DNA from: PALSA-1004 sp041483135
GTDB lineage: Bacteria; Pseudomonadota; Gammaproteobacteria; Burkholderiales; SG8-41
Assembly (NCBI GenBank): GCA_041483135.1
Contig: JBGPFE010000010.1
Coordinates: forward strand, 1-64,000
Length of the DNA stretch: 64,000 nt
Reading direction: 5' to 3'
This document shows positions 8,832 through 17,272 of this stretch, one piece after another. The notes beneath the pieces are model-generated. The model made no database searches, was not told the DNA's origin, and saw only the letters and a program-made list of their open reading frames with translations. Positions within the stretch are counted from its first letter, which is position 1. Every line of letters begins with the position of its first letter. Made by a program: the position numbers and the translations under genes.

Positions 8832-9755
8832 CTAGTGAAGCGAGGCTGCGAGCCGTGCGGCACCGGCAGGCTCGCTCGCTTTCGTGCCGCGCGTCGCGTC
8901 CCACTCGAGCTGTCCCCGGGCACGGCTGCCCGCAAAACTTGCCGTGCCCTCGATGGTGCCGCCCGTCACGCGCCCCGTGAACTCGTGCTTGAGCGGACTG
9001 CCGTTGACGTCCGCGCTGAAGCTGACGCTGATCTGGTCGCCGCGCAGCTTCGCTTCCTGCAGCTTGATGCTGTGGCCGCCGACGCGCACCGTGCCAGAGA
9101 TCATCTGATAATTTTGCTCGAGCACCATCTCGTAGGCCTGCGGCTTGCCACCGATAGTGAGCTGCCATTGCCACGGGCCGGTGACCCTGGCCGGCACGAT
9201 CCAGAAATAAATCGAGCTGGTGCCGGCACCGCTGCCGCTGCCGTATTTGTCCCGCACCTCCAGGCTGGCGGATTCGTCCGGCTTCCAGTCATCCATCGAG
9301 AAATCGTGCGACACGATGCGCGTGCCGGGCTTGAGCTCGAGCAGCTTGGGCCGCAAGTCGAGATTGACGCGCGGCAGCAGATACATGGTGATCACTGTCG
9401 CACCGCTCAAATCGGTCTCGAACAGATTGCGCTGCAGGAACGTCACGCGGTCGCTGACGCCGGCCTTGGCCGCGTTCTCGATGCTTTCCTTGATGCGCAC
9501 GGGATTCAAGTCGACGCCGAAACCGCGCGCGCCGTATTTTTTCGCCGCGGTCACCACGATGCGGCCATCGCCCGAGCCGAGATCGATCAGGAAATCCTGC
9601 GGGCCGACCTTGGCGATCTGCAGCATGCGTTCGACCACCTCCTGCGGCGTGGGCACGTAGGGTACGCTCGGTTCCGCTGCGTATGCGCCACCGCCGCTGC
9701 CAAACAGAGCGAGCACGGCAGCCGCGCATAGCACATGAGCGGGAAATCTTTGCAT
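8832..9755 (-). CDS. Exported class I SAM-dependent methyltransferase (paralog 1, first gene of the operon)
   Basis: 307 residues. I chose the ATG with GGAGGG eight bases upstream; the open frame continues upstream without a better site. Signal peptide residues 1-27 (AYA-A cleavage), then VPYVPTPQEVVERML, motif I DLGSGDGRIVVTAAKKYG near 58, GFGVDLNP, NLFETDLSGATVITMYLLP, GTRIVSHDFSMDDW and the beta-rich C-terminal domain (FWIVPARVTGPWQWQLTIGG, KLRGDQISVSF, GTIEGTASF). A Gly/Ser-rich insertion (SGSGAG) sits before the C-terminal domain. It is promoter-proximal and diverges from the membrane spermidine-synthase-like gene across a ~200-bp gap. Confidence 0.88.
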   Translation of the reverse strand: MQRFPAHVLCAAAVLALFGSGGGAYAAEPSVPYVPTPQEVVERMLQIAKVGPQDFLIDLGSGDGRIVVTAAKKYGARGFGVDLNPVRIKESIENAAKAGVSDRVTFLQRNLFETDLSGATVITMYLLPRVNLDLRPKLLELKPGTRIVSHDFSMDDWKPDESASLEVRDKYGSGSGAGTSSIYFWIVPARVTGPWQWQLTIGGKPQAYEMVLEQNYQMISGTVRVGGHSIKLQEAKLRGDQISVSFSADVNGSPLKHEFTGRVTGGTIEGTASFAGSRARGQLEWDATRGTKASEPAGAARLAASLH

Positions 9756-9952
9756 AGGCCCTCCACCTGGTGCGAGATCGACTCCATTGAACATAGCGTG
9801 GCGCGCAGCTTCAATGCCGTCTGCGCTCGCGCCTGCCTTTGAAGTCTGGTAAATTTGCACGTGACCAACAAAAGCCTGAATTGCCGTCCGCACACGCTGC
9901 GAACGCGCCGTCATTATACCTGACCGTACCCGGCCGGCATCCCCCTACTGCA

Positions 9953-11563
9953 ATGCTGCTGCAGGCGATCATTTTCGTGACCGGCGCCGCAATCCTCGCG
10001 CTCGAGCTGCTCGCCTCGCGCATCATGACGCCCTATTTCGGCGTCAGCCTTTACATCTGGAGCGGCATCCTGTCGATCACGCTGGTGTCGCTTGCGTTCG
10101 GCTACCGGGCGGGCGGCAGGCTCGCCGGCGGCAGGAAAAGCAGCGCGCCGCCCGTCAAGCTCGCCTTCCTGTTCGCGCTGATGCCGGCGGTCGCCGCGCT
10201 CGCGATCGTCGCCGCCTGCCTCGCTTACCCTTATTTGTTTTACCGGCTCGCGCAGCTCGACCTCGTGCTCGGCGCGTTCACTGCCTGCCTGGTGTTGCTG
10301 TGCGTGCCGCTGCTCGTGACTTCCGCGATGAACCCGCTGCTGGTGGCGATCCTGCTCCGCCAGTCGGCCGCACGCGGCGAGCTTGCCGACGCCGGTGCCG
10401 GCCGGGTTTTTTTCGTCAGCACCATCGGATCGGTCGCCGGCGTGCTGTTGACTGCATTCGGGCTGATCCCTTACTTGAGCAATTTCGCCGCGACGCTGGT
10501 GGTGGCCGTGATACTCGCCACGCTGCCGTTCGTCATGCTATTTGGTGCGCGGGGTAAGATCGCCGGGCGTAAACCTCTCGCAATAACCGCCGCTATCGCA
10601 CTCGCGGCCTCTCTCGCCCTGCTGGCCGGCGCCGATGCTTATACCGGACGCATGTGGCCGGCCCGTTACGACGGCGCAGCGTGGACGCGCGAAGCGGTCT
10701 ACCGCTCGCTGTTCGGCACGGTCAAAGTGCTCAGGAGCGAGCCGCGCGGCAACGAACCGTATCTGCGCATGTATTTTCAGGACGGCCTGATTCAGAACCG
10801 GGTTACCGCCGACAACCGGTCGATGTCGATGTATACGTATGCGCTCGAGGCGCTCTCATTCGCATACCGGCCAGGGTTGCGCTCGGCAGCGGTGCTCGGC
10901 ATCGGCGCCGGCATGGTGCCGATGCGGCTCGCCGGCCGCGGCATCGATGTCACCACCGTCGACATCGATCCCGCTTCGCTGCACGCGGCGGCCGAAGTGT
11001 TCGGCTTCGACCCCGCCAGGGTGCACGCACAGCAGGCCGACGCGCGTACTTTCCTGCGCTCGTGCCACGGCGGCTACGACGTGGTGATCATCGACCTGTT
11101 CCACGGCGACGGCGTGCCCGACTATCTGGTTACGCGCGAGTTCTTTCACGACCTCAAGCGCTGCCTCGGGACCGACGGCATCGCCGTGTTCAATACGTTC
11201 GCCGATCTCGATCATCCACGCGCCTATGCGCATTTCCTGACGACGCTGCGCAGCGAGCTGCCGTTCATCGTGCTCTACCGGCCCGACTACGGCATCGCCA
11301 CGCATATCAACAGCTTTGCCGTCGCCAGTAGCAGAGCATTGCCGACGCCCGCGAGCGTCGATCTCGCCCACGTGCCATCGCCTCATGTCTTCATCTTGTC
11401 GGCAATGCTCAGGGACCCGCGCCCGCTCGATCAGCAGTTGCTCGAGCACGGACGCGTGATCACCGACGCCAACAACCCGGTGGCGATGGATCTTGCGGAA
11501 AGCCAGTTGATCAACCGCCGCTACGTGATCGAGGCGCTGCCGGCGGCGTTTTTCGTGAATTGA
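9953..11563 (+). CDS. Membrane-embedded spermidine-synthase-like protein
   Basis: 536 residues from the ATG of MLLQAIIF; 38 upstream in-frame codons look non-coding. The first ~230 residues hold six or seven transmembrane helices (ELLASRIMTPYFG, YIWSGILSITLVSLAFGYRAG are typical of the fused SpeE family). The C-terminal half is a Rossmann aminopropyl/methyltransferase-like domain with VLGIGAGMVPMRLAG, VDIDP and VIIDLFHGDGVPDYLVTREFF. The canonical SpeE GGGDG loop is GIGAG here, so true aminopropyl transfer is doubtful. It is divergently transcribed from the exported methyltransferase operon and ends beside a further paralog, so a shared process is plausible but unproven. Confidence 0.85.
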   Translation: MLLQAIIFVTGAAILALELLASRIMTPYFGVSLYIWSGILSITLVSLAFGYRAGGRLAGGRKSSAPPVKLAFLFALMPAVAALAIVAACLAYPYLFYRLAQLDLVLGAFTACLVLLCVPLLVTSAMNPLLVAILLRQSAARGELADAGAGRVFFVSTIGSVAGVLLTAFGLIPYLSNFAATLVVAVILATLPFVMLFGARGKIAGRKPLAITAAIALAASLALLAGADAYTGRMWPARYDGAAWTREAVYRSLFGTVKVLRSEPRGNEPYLRMYFQDGLIQNRVTADNRSMSMYTYALEALSFAYRPGLRSAAVLGIGAGMVPMRLAGRGIDVTTVDIDPASLHAAAEVFGFDPARVHAQQADARTFLRSCHGGYDVVIIDLFHGDGVPDYLVTREFFHDLKRCLGTDGIAVFNTFADLDHPRAYAHFLTTLRSELPFIVLYRPDYGIATHINSFAVASSRALPTPASVDLAHVPSPHVFILSAMLRDPRPLDQQLLEHGRVITDANNPVAMDLAESQLINRRYVIEALPAAFFVN

Positions 11564-11581
11564 TGCAACGCCTGGCGCCGC

Positions 11582-11688
11582 CTAGTGCCGTTCCAACTAT
11601 TCCGAGCTATCTGTGATGGGTGATCAAGGCACAATATTCAGCAGAAGGATACTAGGTCATCGGGCCAATCAAGTTGGAACGGCACTAG
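11582..11688. mobile_element. MITE-like 107-bp element with perfect 16-bp terminal inverted repeats
   Basis: The left end CTAGTGCCGTTCCAAC and the right end GTTGGAACGGCACTAG are exact reverse complements, enclosing about 75 bp with no reading frame. CTAG forms both outermost tetranucleotides. It may be part of the repeat or a target duplication. There is no transposase in the window. The right terminus overlaps the stop codon of the neighbouring methyltransferase gene (TAG within CTAG). It lies between convergent genes, where it could also act as a bidirectional hairpin. Confidence 0.7.
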
Positions 11689-12569
11689 TCGATCATGACT
11701 TTTGCGGCGGCAGTGCGCACTGCCGACCAGCGCGCGGGCGCTTTACCGCCGGGCAACTCGACCGTGCCCTCCATCGCATCACTCTTCACGTGTCCTGCAA
11801 AGCGTGCGAGAGCCTTCCCGTTCGGCAACGCAAAACCAAATTCATTGCCATGCACGGCGAGTTGCTGGGGACGCACGGGCTTGCCGCCGACGGTAACGCT
11901 GCCTTCGAGGTTCTGGAAGCGCTGCTTGAGCGTAAGCTGATACGTTTCGCCGCCGTCAACCTTGACCTGCCAGGTGCCGGCGATTTTCGCCGGCACCTGC
12001 CACAGATAGACGGTGGCCGAGGGCACGCCGGTCACCGCCTCCTTTTCCGGCACGGCGAACGTGTACGAGTCGTCGGGCAGCCATTCGCCGCCGAAATGAT
12101 AGTCATGCGACACGACCCGCACGCCCGGCTTCAGTTCGTTGAAGACCTTGGAGCGCAATTTGATCATCATATCGGGCAGCAGATAGAGCGTCAGTACCGA
12201 AGCCTTGCTGATATTGGTCTTGAACACGTCGAGCTGCACGAAACGCACGCGGTCGGCGACGCCGAGCTTCTGCGCGCTTTCGTTGGAACGCTTGACGAGA
12301 TCGGCGTCGATGTCCACTCCCATGCCGCCTGCCTTGAACTGCGTCGCCGCGGTGAGCACGATGACGCCGTCGCCTGAGCCGAGGTCGACGACAAAATCGC
12401 TCTCGCCGACATTGGCCATCCGCAACATCTGATCGACCACCACCTGCGGCGTCGGCACATACGGCCCGCCGGTGCGCTCGATGTCGGCCGCATACGCAGT
12501 CGCGCCCGCCAGCGCAAGCGCGGACAGCAGCCGCGACAGTCCGCGGCTGCAATTCGTCGCACGGATCAT
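11685..12569 (-). CDS. Exported class I SAM-dependent methyltransferase (sixth paralog)
   Basis: 294 residues, same family as the five-gene array to its left but in a separate operon. Signal peptide (SRLLSALALAGATAYAA), GPYVPTPQVVVDQML, motif I DLGSGDGVIVLTAATQFK near residue 61, GMGVDIDAD, LDVFKTNISKASVLTLYLLP, GVRVVSHDYHFGGEW, and C-terminal WQVPAKIAGTWQVKVDGG. It differs from the array in motif I (GDGV instead of GDGR). Its TAG stop lies inside the terminal repeat of the MITE-like element, so the last codons may have been altered by that insertion. It begins 7 nt after the MBL-fold lipoprotein gene. Confidence 0.87.
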   Translation of the reverse strand: MIRATNCSRGLSRLLSALALAGATAYAADIERTGGPYVPTPQVVVDQMLRMANVGESDFVVDLGSGDGVIVLTAATQFKAGGMGVDIDADLVKRSNESAQKLGVADRVRFVQLDVFKTNISKASVLTLYLLPDMMIKLRSKVFNELKPGVRVVSHDYHFGGEWLPDDSYTFAVPEKEAVTGVPSATVYLWQVPAKIAGTWQVKVDGGETYQLTLKQRFQNLEGSVTVGGKPVRPQQLAVHGNEFGFALPNGKALARFAGHVKSDAMEGTVELPGGKAPARWSAVRTAAAKVMID

Positions 12570-12576
12570 TGCTTAT

Positions 12577-13416
12577 CTAGAACCGCAGTTTGTCGCCAGG
12601 ATTGATCGCGAACACCTTGACCGGGAAGCTGCCGAGCGCGTCCATGTATTCCTTCGGCGTGCCGCGCAAAATCGGATAGGTGGCGTAATGTATCGGAATT
12701 GCGTACTTCGGCCGCAGAAATTCAGTCGTGGCCTTCGCCGCGTCGCGCGGATCCATCGTAAAGTGTCCGCCGATCGGGATCATGATGAGGTCAGGGCTGT
12801 AATACTCGCCGATCAGCTTCATGTCGCCGAAAAGCCCGGTATCGCCCATGTGGTAGATCTTGAAACCATTCTCGAGCTCGATGATGAAACCGACGGGCTC
12901 ACCGCCAAAATGCGTCTCGTCCTTGCCGGTCGCTGGATTCTTCCACACCAATTCTGAACTGTGCTCGGCGTGCACCATGGTGATCTTGACGTTCGGGAAC
13001 GGCGTGATCGTGCCGCCTTTTTGCATGCGCGGCGCGAGTTCGGCTGGCACAATGCCCAGGGTAACGATGGTGTTGCCCATGCCGGCCGCTGCGTATATCG
13101 GCGCGTTATTTTTCTTCGCCAGCGCCGGCGCATCGCCGAAATGGTCGCCGTGCGCGTGAGTGACAAGAATCAGGTCGACCTTGCCGAGCGCGTCGAGGTT
13201 CTTGTACTGCGGCGGCGTTTTTGGATTGGCGGTGATGTACGGATCGATCACGATCACCTTGCCGGCAACGGTCGTGATGCGCATCGCCGATTGCCCCAGC
13301 CACCACACCTCGATGTTGCCGCTCTTGCCCGCATCGGAACTCGGCATCGACGTGCACCCGGCAACCAGCGCCAGCACCGCAAACATACCCAACAAGTTAC
13401 GCACTGTCTGTTTCAT
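12577..13416 (-). CDS. MBL-fold metal-dependent hydrolase, lipoprotein
   Basis: 279 residues. Start chosen at ATG preceded by CAGGAGGAGATT. N-terminal lipoprotein signal with lipobox LVAGC. The metallo-beta-lactamase core shows VTHAHGDHFGDA (two-metal site), a later HAEHSSELVW histidine block, GDTGLFGDM and PIHYATYP, the layout of UPF0173/UlaG-like hydrolases. The mature enzyme should be anchored at the membrane facing the periplasm. It sits between a lipoprotein methyltransferase and an exported methyltransferase in one operon, so all three products are extracytoplasmic. Substrate unknown. Confidence 0.9.
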   Translation of the reverse strand: MKQTVRNLLGMFAVLALVAGCTSMPSSDAGKSGNIEVWWLGQSAMRITTVAGKVIVIDPYITANPKTPPQYKNLDALGKVDLILVTHAHGDHFGDAPALAKKNNAPIYAAAGMGNTIVTLGIVPAELAPRMQKGGTITPFPNVKITMVHAEHSSELVWKNPATGKDETHFGGEPVGFIIELENGFKIYHMGDTGLFGDMKLIGEYYSPDLIMIPIGGHFTMDPRDAAKATTEFLRPKYAIPIHYATYPILRGTPKEYMDALGSFPVKVFAINPGDKLRF

Positions 13417-13437
13417 AATCTCCTCCTGATTGAACTG

Positions 13438-14181
13438 CTACGGTTTAACGAATTTGAGCACGAATTCATCGTTCGGCTGCTTCGGCTTGAATACCGATGC
13501 ATCGCGCGGGTCCTGCGGGTTGCGCAGGAATCCGCCTTCCGCGGCCAACCGAAAACCCGCCGCTTCGACTTCACGCCGCACCACCGCCTCCTCGATGCGG
13601 TGCAACGATTTTGCTTCACCGGTGCCGGTACCCGGGCGTCCCGAATGATCGGCGACGATGTAGACGCCGCCCGGCTTCAGCGCGTCGAATACCGCGCGGT
13701 TCATTTTTGCACGGTCGACGCCCAGATATACCGTATCGTGATAATTGAAGTTGAACGTCACCAGATCGAGGTTGCGCGCCTCTGTCGGCAGCGGATCGTC
13801 GAATTCCCGCACGACCTGCACGACGTTCTGCATGACCGGTTTGCGCAGGCGCTCCTCGAAGCGGCCTTTGACGGCGTTCTCAACCGCCTCCCGCGTGTTC
13901 TGCGCGTAAACCTTGCCGGTCGCGCCGGCCGCGCGCGCCAGCAATTCGGTATTGTAGCCCGCGCCGGCGCTGAGATCAGCGACCGTCATCCCGGGGCGCG
14001 CGCCGTAAAACGCGAGCAGCTGTGCCGGCTTGCGGCGCACATCGGTCGCGCGATCAGCTTCGCTGCGGTCGGGGCTTGCCACCAGCGCCTGGAAATCCGG
14101 CGCCGGCGGTTCGGTCGCGCAGCCCGCTGACAGCACGGCCAGCCATGCTGCAATCAGCCAGGCTTTGGTATCCGGTCTCAC
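13438..14181 (-). CDS. Lipoprotein class I methyltransferase (COG4798-like)
   Basis: 247 residues from a GTG preceded by a G-rich ribosome site (AGGGGGG). A lipobox (AVLSAGC) predicts a lipid-anchored protein. The domain reads RRKPAQLLAFYGARPGMTVADLSAGAGYNTELLARAAG (motif I is DLSAGAGYN), VYAQNT, NLDLVTFNFNYHDTVY and LKPGGVYIVADHSGRPGTGTGE, matching predicted methyltransferases related to COG4798. It is not a close paralog of the array family, yet it is also exported. It is 21 bp upstream of the MBL-fold gene and is followed by the sixth array-type paralog. Confidence 0.85.
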   Translation of the reverse strand: MRPDTKAWLIAAWLAVLSAGCATEPPAPDFQALVASPDRSEADRATDVRRKPAQLLAFYGARPGMTVADLSAGAGYNTELLARAAGATGKVYAQNTREAVENAVKGRFEERLRKPVMQNVVQVVREFDDPLPTEARNLDLVTFNFNYHDTVYLGVDRAKMNRAVFDALKPGGVYIVADHSGRPGTGTGEAKSLHRIEEAVVRREVEAAGFRLAAEGGFLRNPQDPRDASVFKPKQPNDEFVLKFVKP

Positions 14182-14219
14182 TATCCCCCCCTCTATGCAC
14201 TTGGCACGGTTGCCCCCGC

Positions 14220-14501
14220 TTACTTGGGCGGGTTTTCTTTGCACTCCCGCAGTATCTCGAGCGACGAGCGGCTGCCGTTGAACACCCGTTCCACCACGCC
14301 CTTGATGCGATCGAGCTCTGCGACGGTAAACCTGTCGCTCGATTCGAGCTTGTCCGCCTCGGCGAGCACCACCGGCAGCGAATAGCCCTGATTGCGCAAT
14401 TGCTCGGTCGTAAACGCTATGTTGGCGAGCTGGTCGCACGTCACCGCCGCCGACGCCACAGCGCAATTCAAGCCGAAAGCCAAGTATACGATCAGGCGCA
14501 C
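14220..14501 (-). CDS. Small secreted hypothetical protein
   Basis: About 93 residues if translation begins at the GTG of VRLIVYLAFGLNCAVASA, which makes a short signal peptide with cleavage at ASA. GGAG lies 11 bases upstream. Another GTG four codons earlier is possible. The mature part (VTCDQLANIAFTTEQLRNQG ... VVERVFNGSRSSLEILRECK) is helical, with two cysteines that could pair. I do not recognise a family. It is transcribed with the flanking methyltransferase/lipoprotein genes and overlaps no other gene. Confidence 0.6.
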   Translation of the reverse strand: MRLIVYLAFGLNCAVASAAVTCDQLANIAFTTEQLRNQGYSLPVVLAEADKLESSDRFTVAELDRIKGVVERVFNGSRSSLEILRECKENPPK

Positions 14502-14569
14502 CAGTGAAAGCACTCCGCAGCAGGCCGATATGTTAAACCAGTCGCGCGGCAAGTGCACTGGGTGCGCGC

Positions 14570-15544
14570 TCAACGTTTGAGCGTCCGCATATGGGCGCAA
14601 ATAATCTCTTCGATGCCGGCATCGCCCTTGAATCCAAGCCGGTCGGCGCGCTCGGTCGTAAAATGCGCCGGCCAGCCCAGCACGATTTTCTCGATCGCCG
14701 CATCACGCTCGAAGCGCACGCGCGCCGCGGTTTCCTTGCCGGCAAGCTTGGCCAGCGCCGCGAGCGCCCCGGCAACGCTGACCGTAATGCCTGGCGCATT
14801 GAGGGTGCGGTTCCAGCCCCATGCCTCGGCCGGCAATTCGATGGCGCGGATCAGCGCGTCGACTGCGCGCTCCGGCGACAGAATCCACATCTTCGCCGCC
14901 GGCGGCACCGGGCACAGCGCCGCCTCGCCGTTGAGCGGCTCCCGCAGGATGCCGCTCATGAAGCCGGAAGCTGCCCGATTCGGCTTGCCGGGCCGCACCA
15001 CTATCGTCGGCAGCCGCACCGCGCGTCCGTCGAGATAGCCTTTGCGCGAGTAGTCGTTGACGAGCAGCTCGCCGATCACTTTTTGCGTGCCGTATGACGA
15101 TTGTGGCGTCGCCGCCGTCGTGTCGGCGACGACTGCGGGCAGCTCGCCGCCGAACGCGGCGACCGAACTCGTGAACACCAGCCGCGGCGGCGCGGGTTGG
15201 CGCCGGCAGGCTTCGAACGTGAGCCGCGCGGCATCGAGATTGACGCGATAGCCCAGGTCGAAATCGGCTTCCGCGCCGGCGCTCACCACCGCGGCGAGGT
15301 GAAACACGGCGTCGGTTTTCGGCGCGAACACGCGCTCGAGCAGCGACGCATCGCCGGCATCGCCGCCTGCGTATTTGATGCGGCTGTCTTCGACGCGCCC
15401 GGCCGGCAGCGCCTGATCGACCAGCACCAGCTCGGCGAGGTTCGCTTTTGCGCCGGGCTCGATTGCCAGGCCGCCGCGCGAAATCAGCGCGCGCGCCAGC
15501 ATTTGCCCCAGAAAGCCGCCTCCCCCGGTGACAACTATTCTCAT
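14570..15544 (-). CDS. NAD-dependent epimerase/dehydratase family protein (D-erythronate dehydrogenase-like)
   Basis: 324 residues of extended-SDR fold. The Rossmann motif is VTGGGGFLGQ at residues 5-14, HLAAVVSAGAE follows strand 4, TSSVAAFGG gives the catalytic Ser and YGTQK the Tyr-Lys pair. LPTIVVRPGKPNRAASGFMSGILREPL and a conserved C-terminus (GWPAHFTTERADRLGF) resemble DenD, which oxidises D-erythronate to 2-oxo-tetronate in four-carbon sugar-acid catabolism. No other den/otn genes are nearby, so the pathway role is tentative. It is encoded upstream of, and on the same strand as, the secreted-protein and lipoprotein genes. Confidence 0.82.
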   Translation of the reverse strand: MRIVVTGGGGFLGQMLARALISRGGLAIEPGAKANLAELVLVDQALPAGRVEDSRIKYAGGDAGDASLLERVFAPKTDAVFHLAAVVSAGAEADFDLGYRVNLDAARLTFEACRRQPAPPRLVFTSSVAAFGGELPAVVADTTAATPQSSYGTQKVIGELLVNDYSRKGYLDGRAVRLPTIVVRPGKPNRAASGFMSGILREPLNGEAALCPVPPAAKMWILSPERAVDALIRAIELPAEAWGWNRTLNAPGITVSVAGALAALAKLAGKETAARVRFERDAAIEKIVLGWPAHFTTERADRLGFKGDAGIEEIICAHMRTLKR

Positions 15545-15649
15545 CGTCTCTGCCGTTCTTGTTTATGTGCCGGTCGACGAAAGCGCTATCATCATGTTTT
15601 GCGACGTGCGGCGCAACCGTCCGCAACGCACGGCATTGGGGGCCCATCC

Positions 15650-16279
15650 ATGAAATCCGCGGAATGGTATTTCGACTTCATTTCGCCGTTCTCGTACTTG
15701 CAGTTCGAGGCGTTCGGCGAATTGCCGCGCGCGCTTGAGATCACGTTCCGTCCGGTCGTGTTTGCCGGGATCCTCGATCATCTGCAGCACAAAGGGCCGG
15801 CCGAGATCCCGGGCAAGCGCCGTTTCACTTATCGCCATGTGCAGTGGCTCGCGAAACATCACGGCATCCCGCTCAAATTTCCGCCCGCGCATCCGTTCAA
15901 TCCGATTCGCGCATTGCGCTTGGCGGTTGCGCTCGGCGACCGGCGCGAGGTCATCGAGAAAATATTCCGCTTTATCTGGCGCGATGGGCGCTCGACCGAC
16001 GCGCCCACCGACTGGGAGGCGTTGACCGCGGCCCTCGGCGCCGGCAACGCCGATCAAATGATCGCGGACCCGCGCGTCAAGGATGAGCTGCGCGCGAACG
16101 GCGAACGCGCGATCGAGCACGGTGTTTTCGGCGTGCCGACCTTCGTCGTCGACGGCGAAGTGTTCTGGGGTTTCGACGCGACCGGCATGGTCATCGACTA
16201 CCTCGAGGATCCGCAGTGGTTCAAGTCCGGCGAGATCGCGCGTATCGGCGACCTGCCCGCCGCCGCACAAAGAGTCTAG
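15650..16279 (+). CDS. 2-hydroxychromene-2-carboxylate isomerase family protein (DsbA-like fold)
   Basis: 209 residues. Starts WYFDFISPFSYLQFEAF, the N-terminal thioredoxin strand and Ser-containing active site of the HCCA isomerase/kappa-GST family, where Ser replaces the DsbA CxxC. Also YRHVQWLAKHHGIPLKFP, HPFNPIRALRLA, the helical insertion, and GVFGVPTFVVDGEVFWGFD near residue 160, the cis-Pro loop. Members isomerise aromatic degradation intermediates with glutathione. No naphthalene-type operon is present here, so the substrate is open. Confidence 0.88.
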   Translation: MKSAEWYFDFISPFSYLQFEAFGELPRALEITFRPVVFAGILDHLQHKGPAEIPGKRRFTYRHVQWLAKHHGIPLKFPPAHPFNPIRALRLAVALGDRREVIEKIFRFIWRDGRSTDAPTDWEALTAALGAGNADQMIADPRVKDELRANGERAIEHGVFGVPTFVVDGEVFWGFDATGMVIDYLEDPQWFKSGEIARIGDLPAAAQRV

Positions 16280-16398
16280 ACGACCTCCAACCCGGTGTGA
16301 AATGTATCCTTACACCCGAATATTCTGGTAGGTACGGCGCCGCATGTTGCGTTTCCGGGGCGCGTCTTGATGCAGCGCAATCTTGACGATGGCACGAA

Positions 16399-17175
16399 TC
16401 AGAGCCGGCCCGGATGAAAGTACCAATCGTCGGCCTTGGAAAACATCTCGAATTCCCTGACAAAACCCTGCGCTTCGAGCAGGCGCCGGATGGATTCCCT
16501 GATTTCGGGCTTGAAATTGTGCTCGACGGTGATCACGCGGATTTTGAATTTCTCGAAATCGAAGGAATCCAGAATATCGAATTCGCTGCCCTCCGTATCG
16601 ATGGACAAGTAATCAATCATCCCGGGGGCGGCGTGCTCGAGCAATAAGTCGTTAAGAGATATCGTCTCGACAATCAGCGTTTCCGCATCAATCAACCGGG
16701 CATCCGCGTGGAGGTCATTGGCGGCAAAGCTTTTCAGGGAAGACAGCTCCGGGTATCGATTGGCCGCCAGAAATTCAAGTTTCTTTCCCGATTCCCGCCA
16801 TACGCACCGATAGTCGATTTTGGCGCTTCTGTTCGAACGCAGAGGATCGCGCCACTTTGGAAATGGCTCGGCGAGTACGCCCTGCCAACCCAGGTTTTTT
16901 TCGAGGTAGTAGGTATTGCTCAGGAAAATGCCGTCGGTTGCGCCGAACTCGACGAAAAATCCCCCTTTCTTGTTTGCCAGTTTGTAAGTGACATACAAAT
17001 CCTGGAGAAGGTGTGCCTTTGATTGTGGAAACCTTTCCAGGCAGTGGGCGAGAAAGCCGACCGAGTTCCGGTCGATCGAAAAATTTTCAGGAACATTCTG
17101 GTGCGCCAGTAAATACTCCCATAAAAAAGTCAGGCCGCCTTCAGTATGGATTCCGGGTATCGCAGGTTTTTTCAT
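16399..17175 (-). CDS. FkbM-family methyltransferase
   Basis: 258 residues from the ATG of MKKPAIPG. The core reads FFVEFGATDGIFLSNTYYLEK (motif I region), GWQGVLAEPFPKWRDPLRSN, then LIVETISLNDLLLEHAAPGMIDYLSIDTEGSEFDIL, the diagnostic FkbM DTEG/E(Y/F)DIL block, and ITVEHNFKPE. FkbM enzymes O-methylate sugars or small molecules. It sits downstream of a TPR-glycosyltransferase gene on the same strand (about 100 bp gap), so surface-glycan modification is plausible. Confidence 0.9.
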   Translation of the reverse strand: MKKPAIPGIHTEGGLTFLWEYLLAHQNVPENFSIDRNSVGFLAHCLERFPQSKAHLLQDLYVTYKLANKKGGFFVEFGATDGIFLSNTYYLEKNLGWQGVLAEPFPKWRDPLRSNRSAKIDYRCVWRESGKKLEFLAANRYPELSSLKSFAANDLHADARLIDAETLIVETISLNDLLLEHAAPGMIDYLSIDTEGSEFDILDSFDFEKFKIRVITVEHNFKPEIRESIRRLLEAQGFVREFEMFSKADDWYFHPGRL

Positions 17176-17272
17176 GACGCAACCATCGTCATAAAATGCC
17201 GCGCCCGCAACAGGGCTGCACACCGCTCTTTCCCGGACCGGATTTCCGACCCCGGAAAATCAATGCGCCGCA

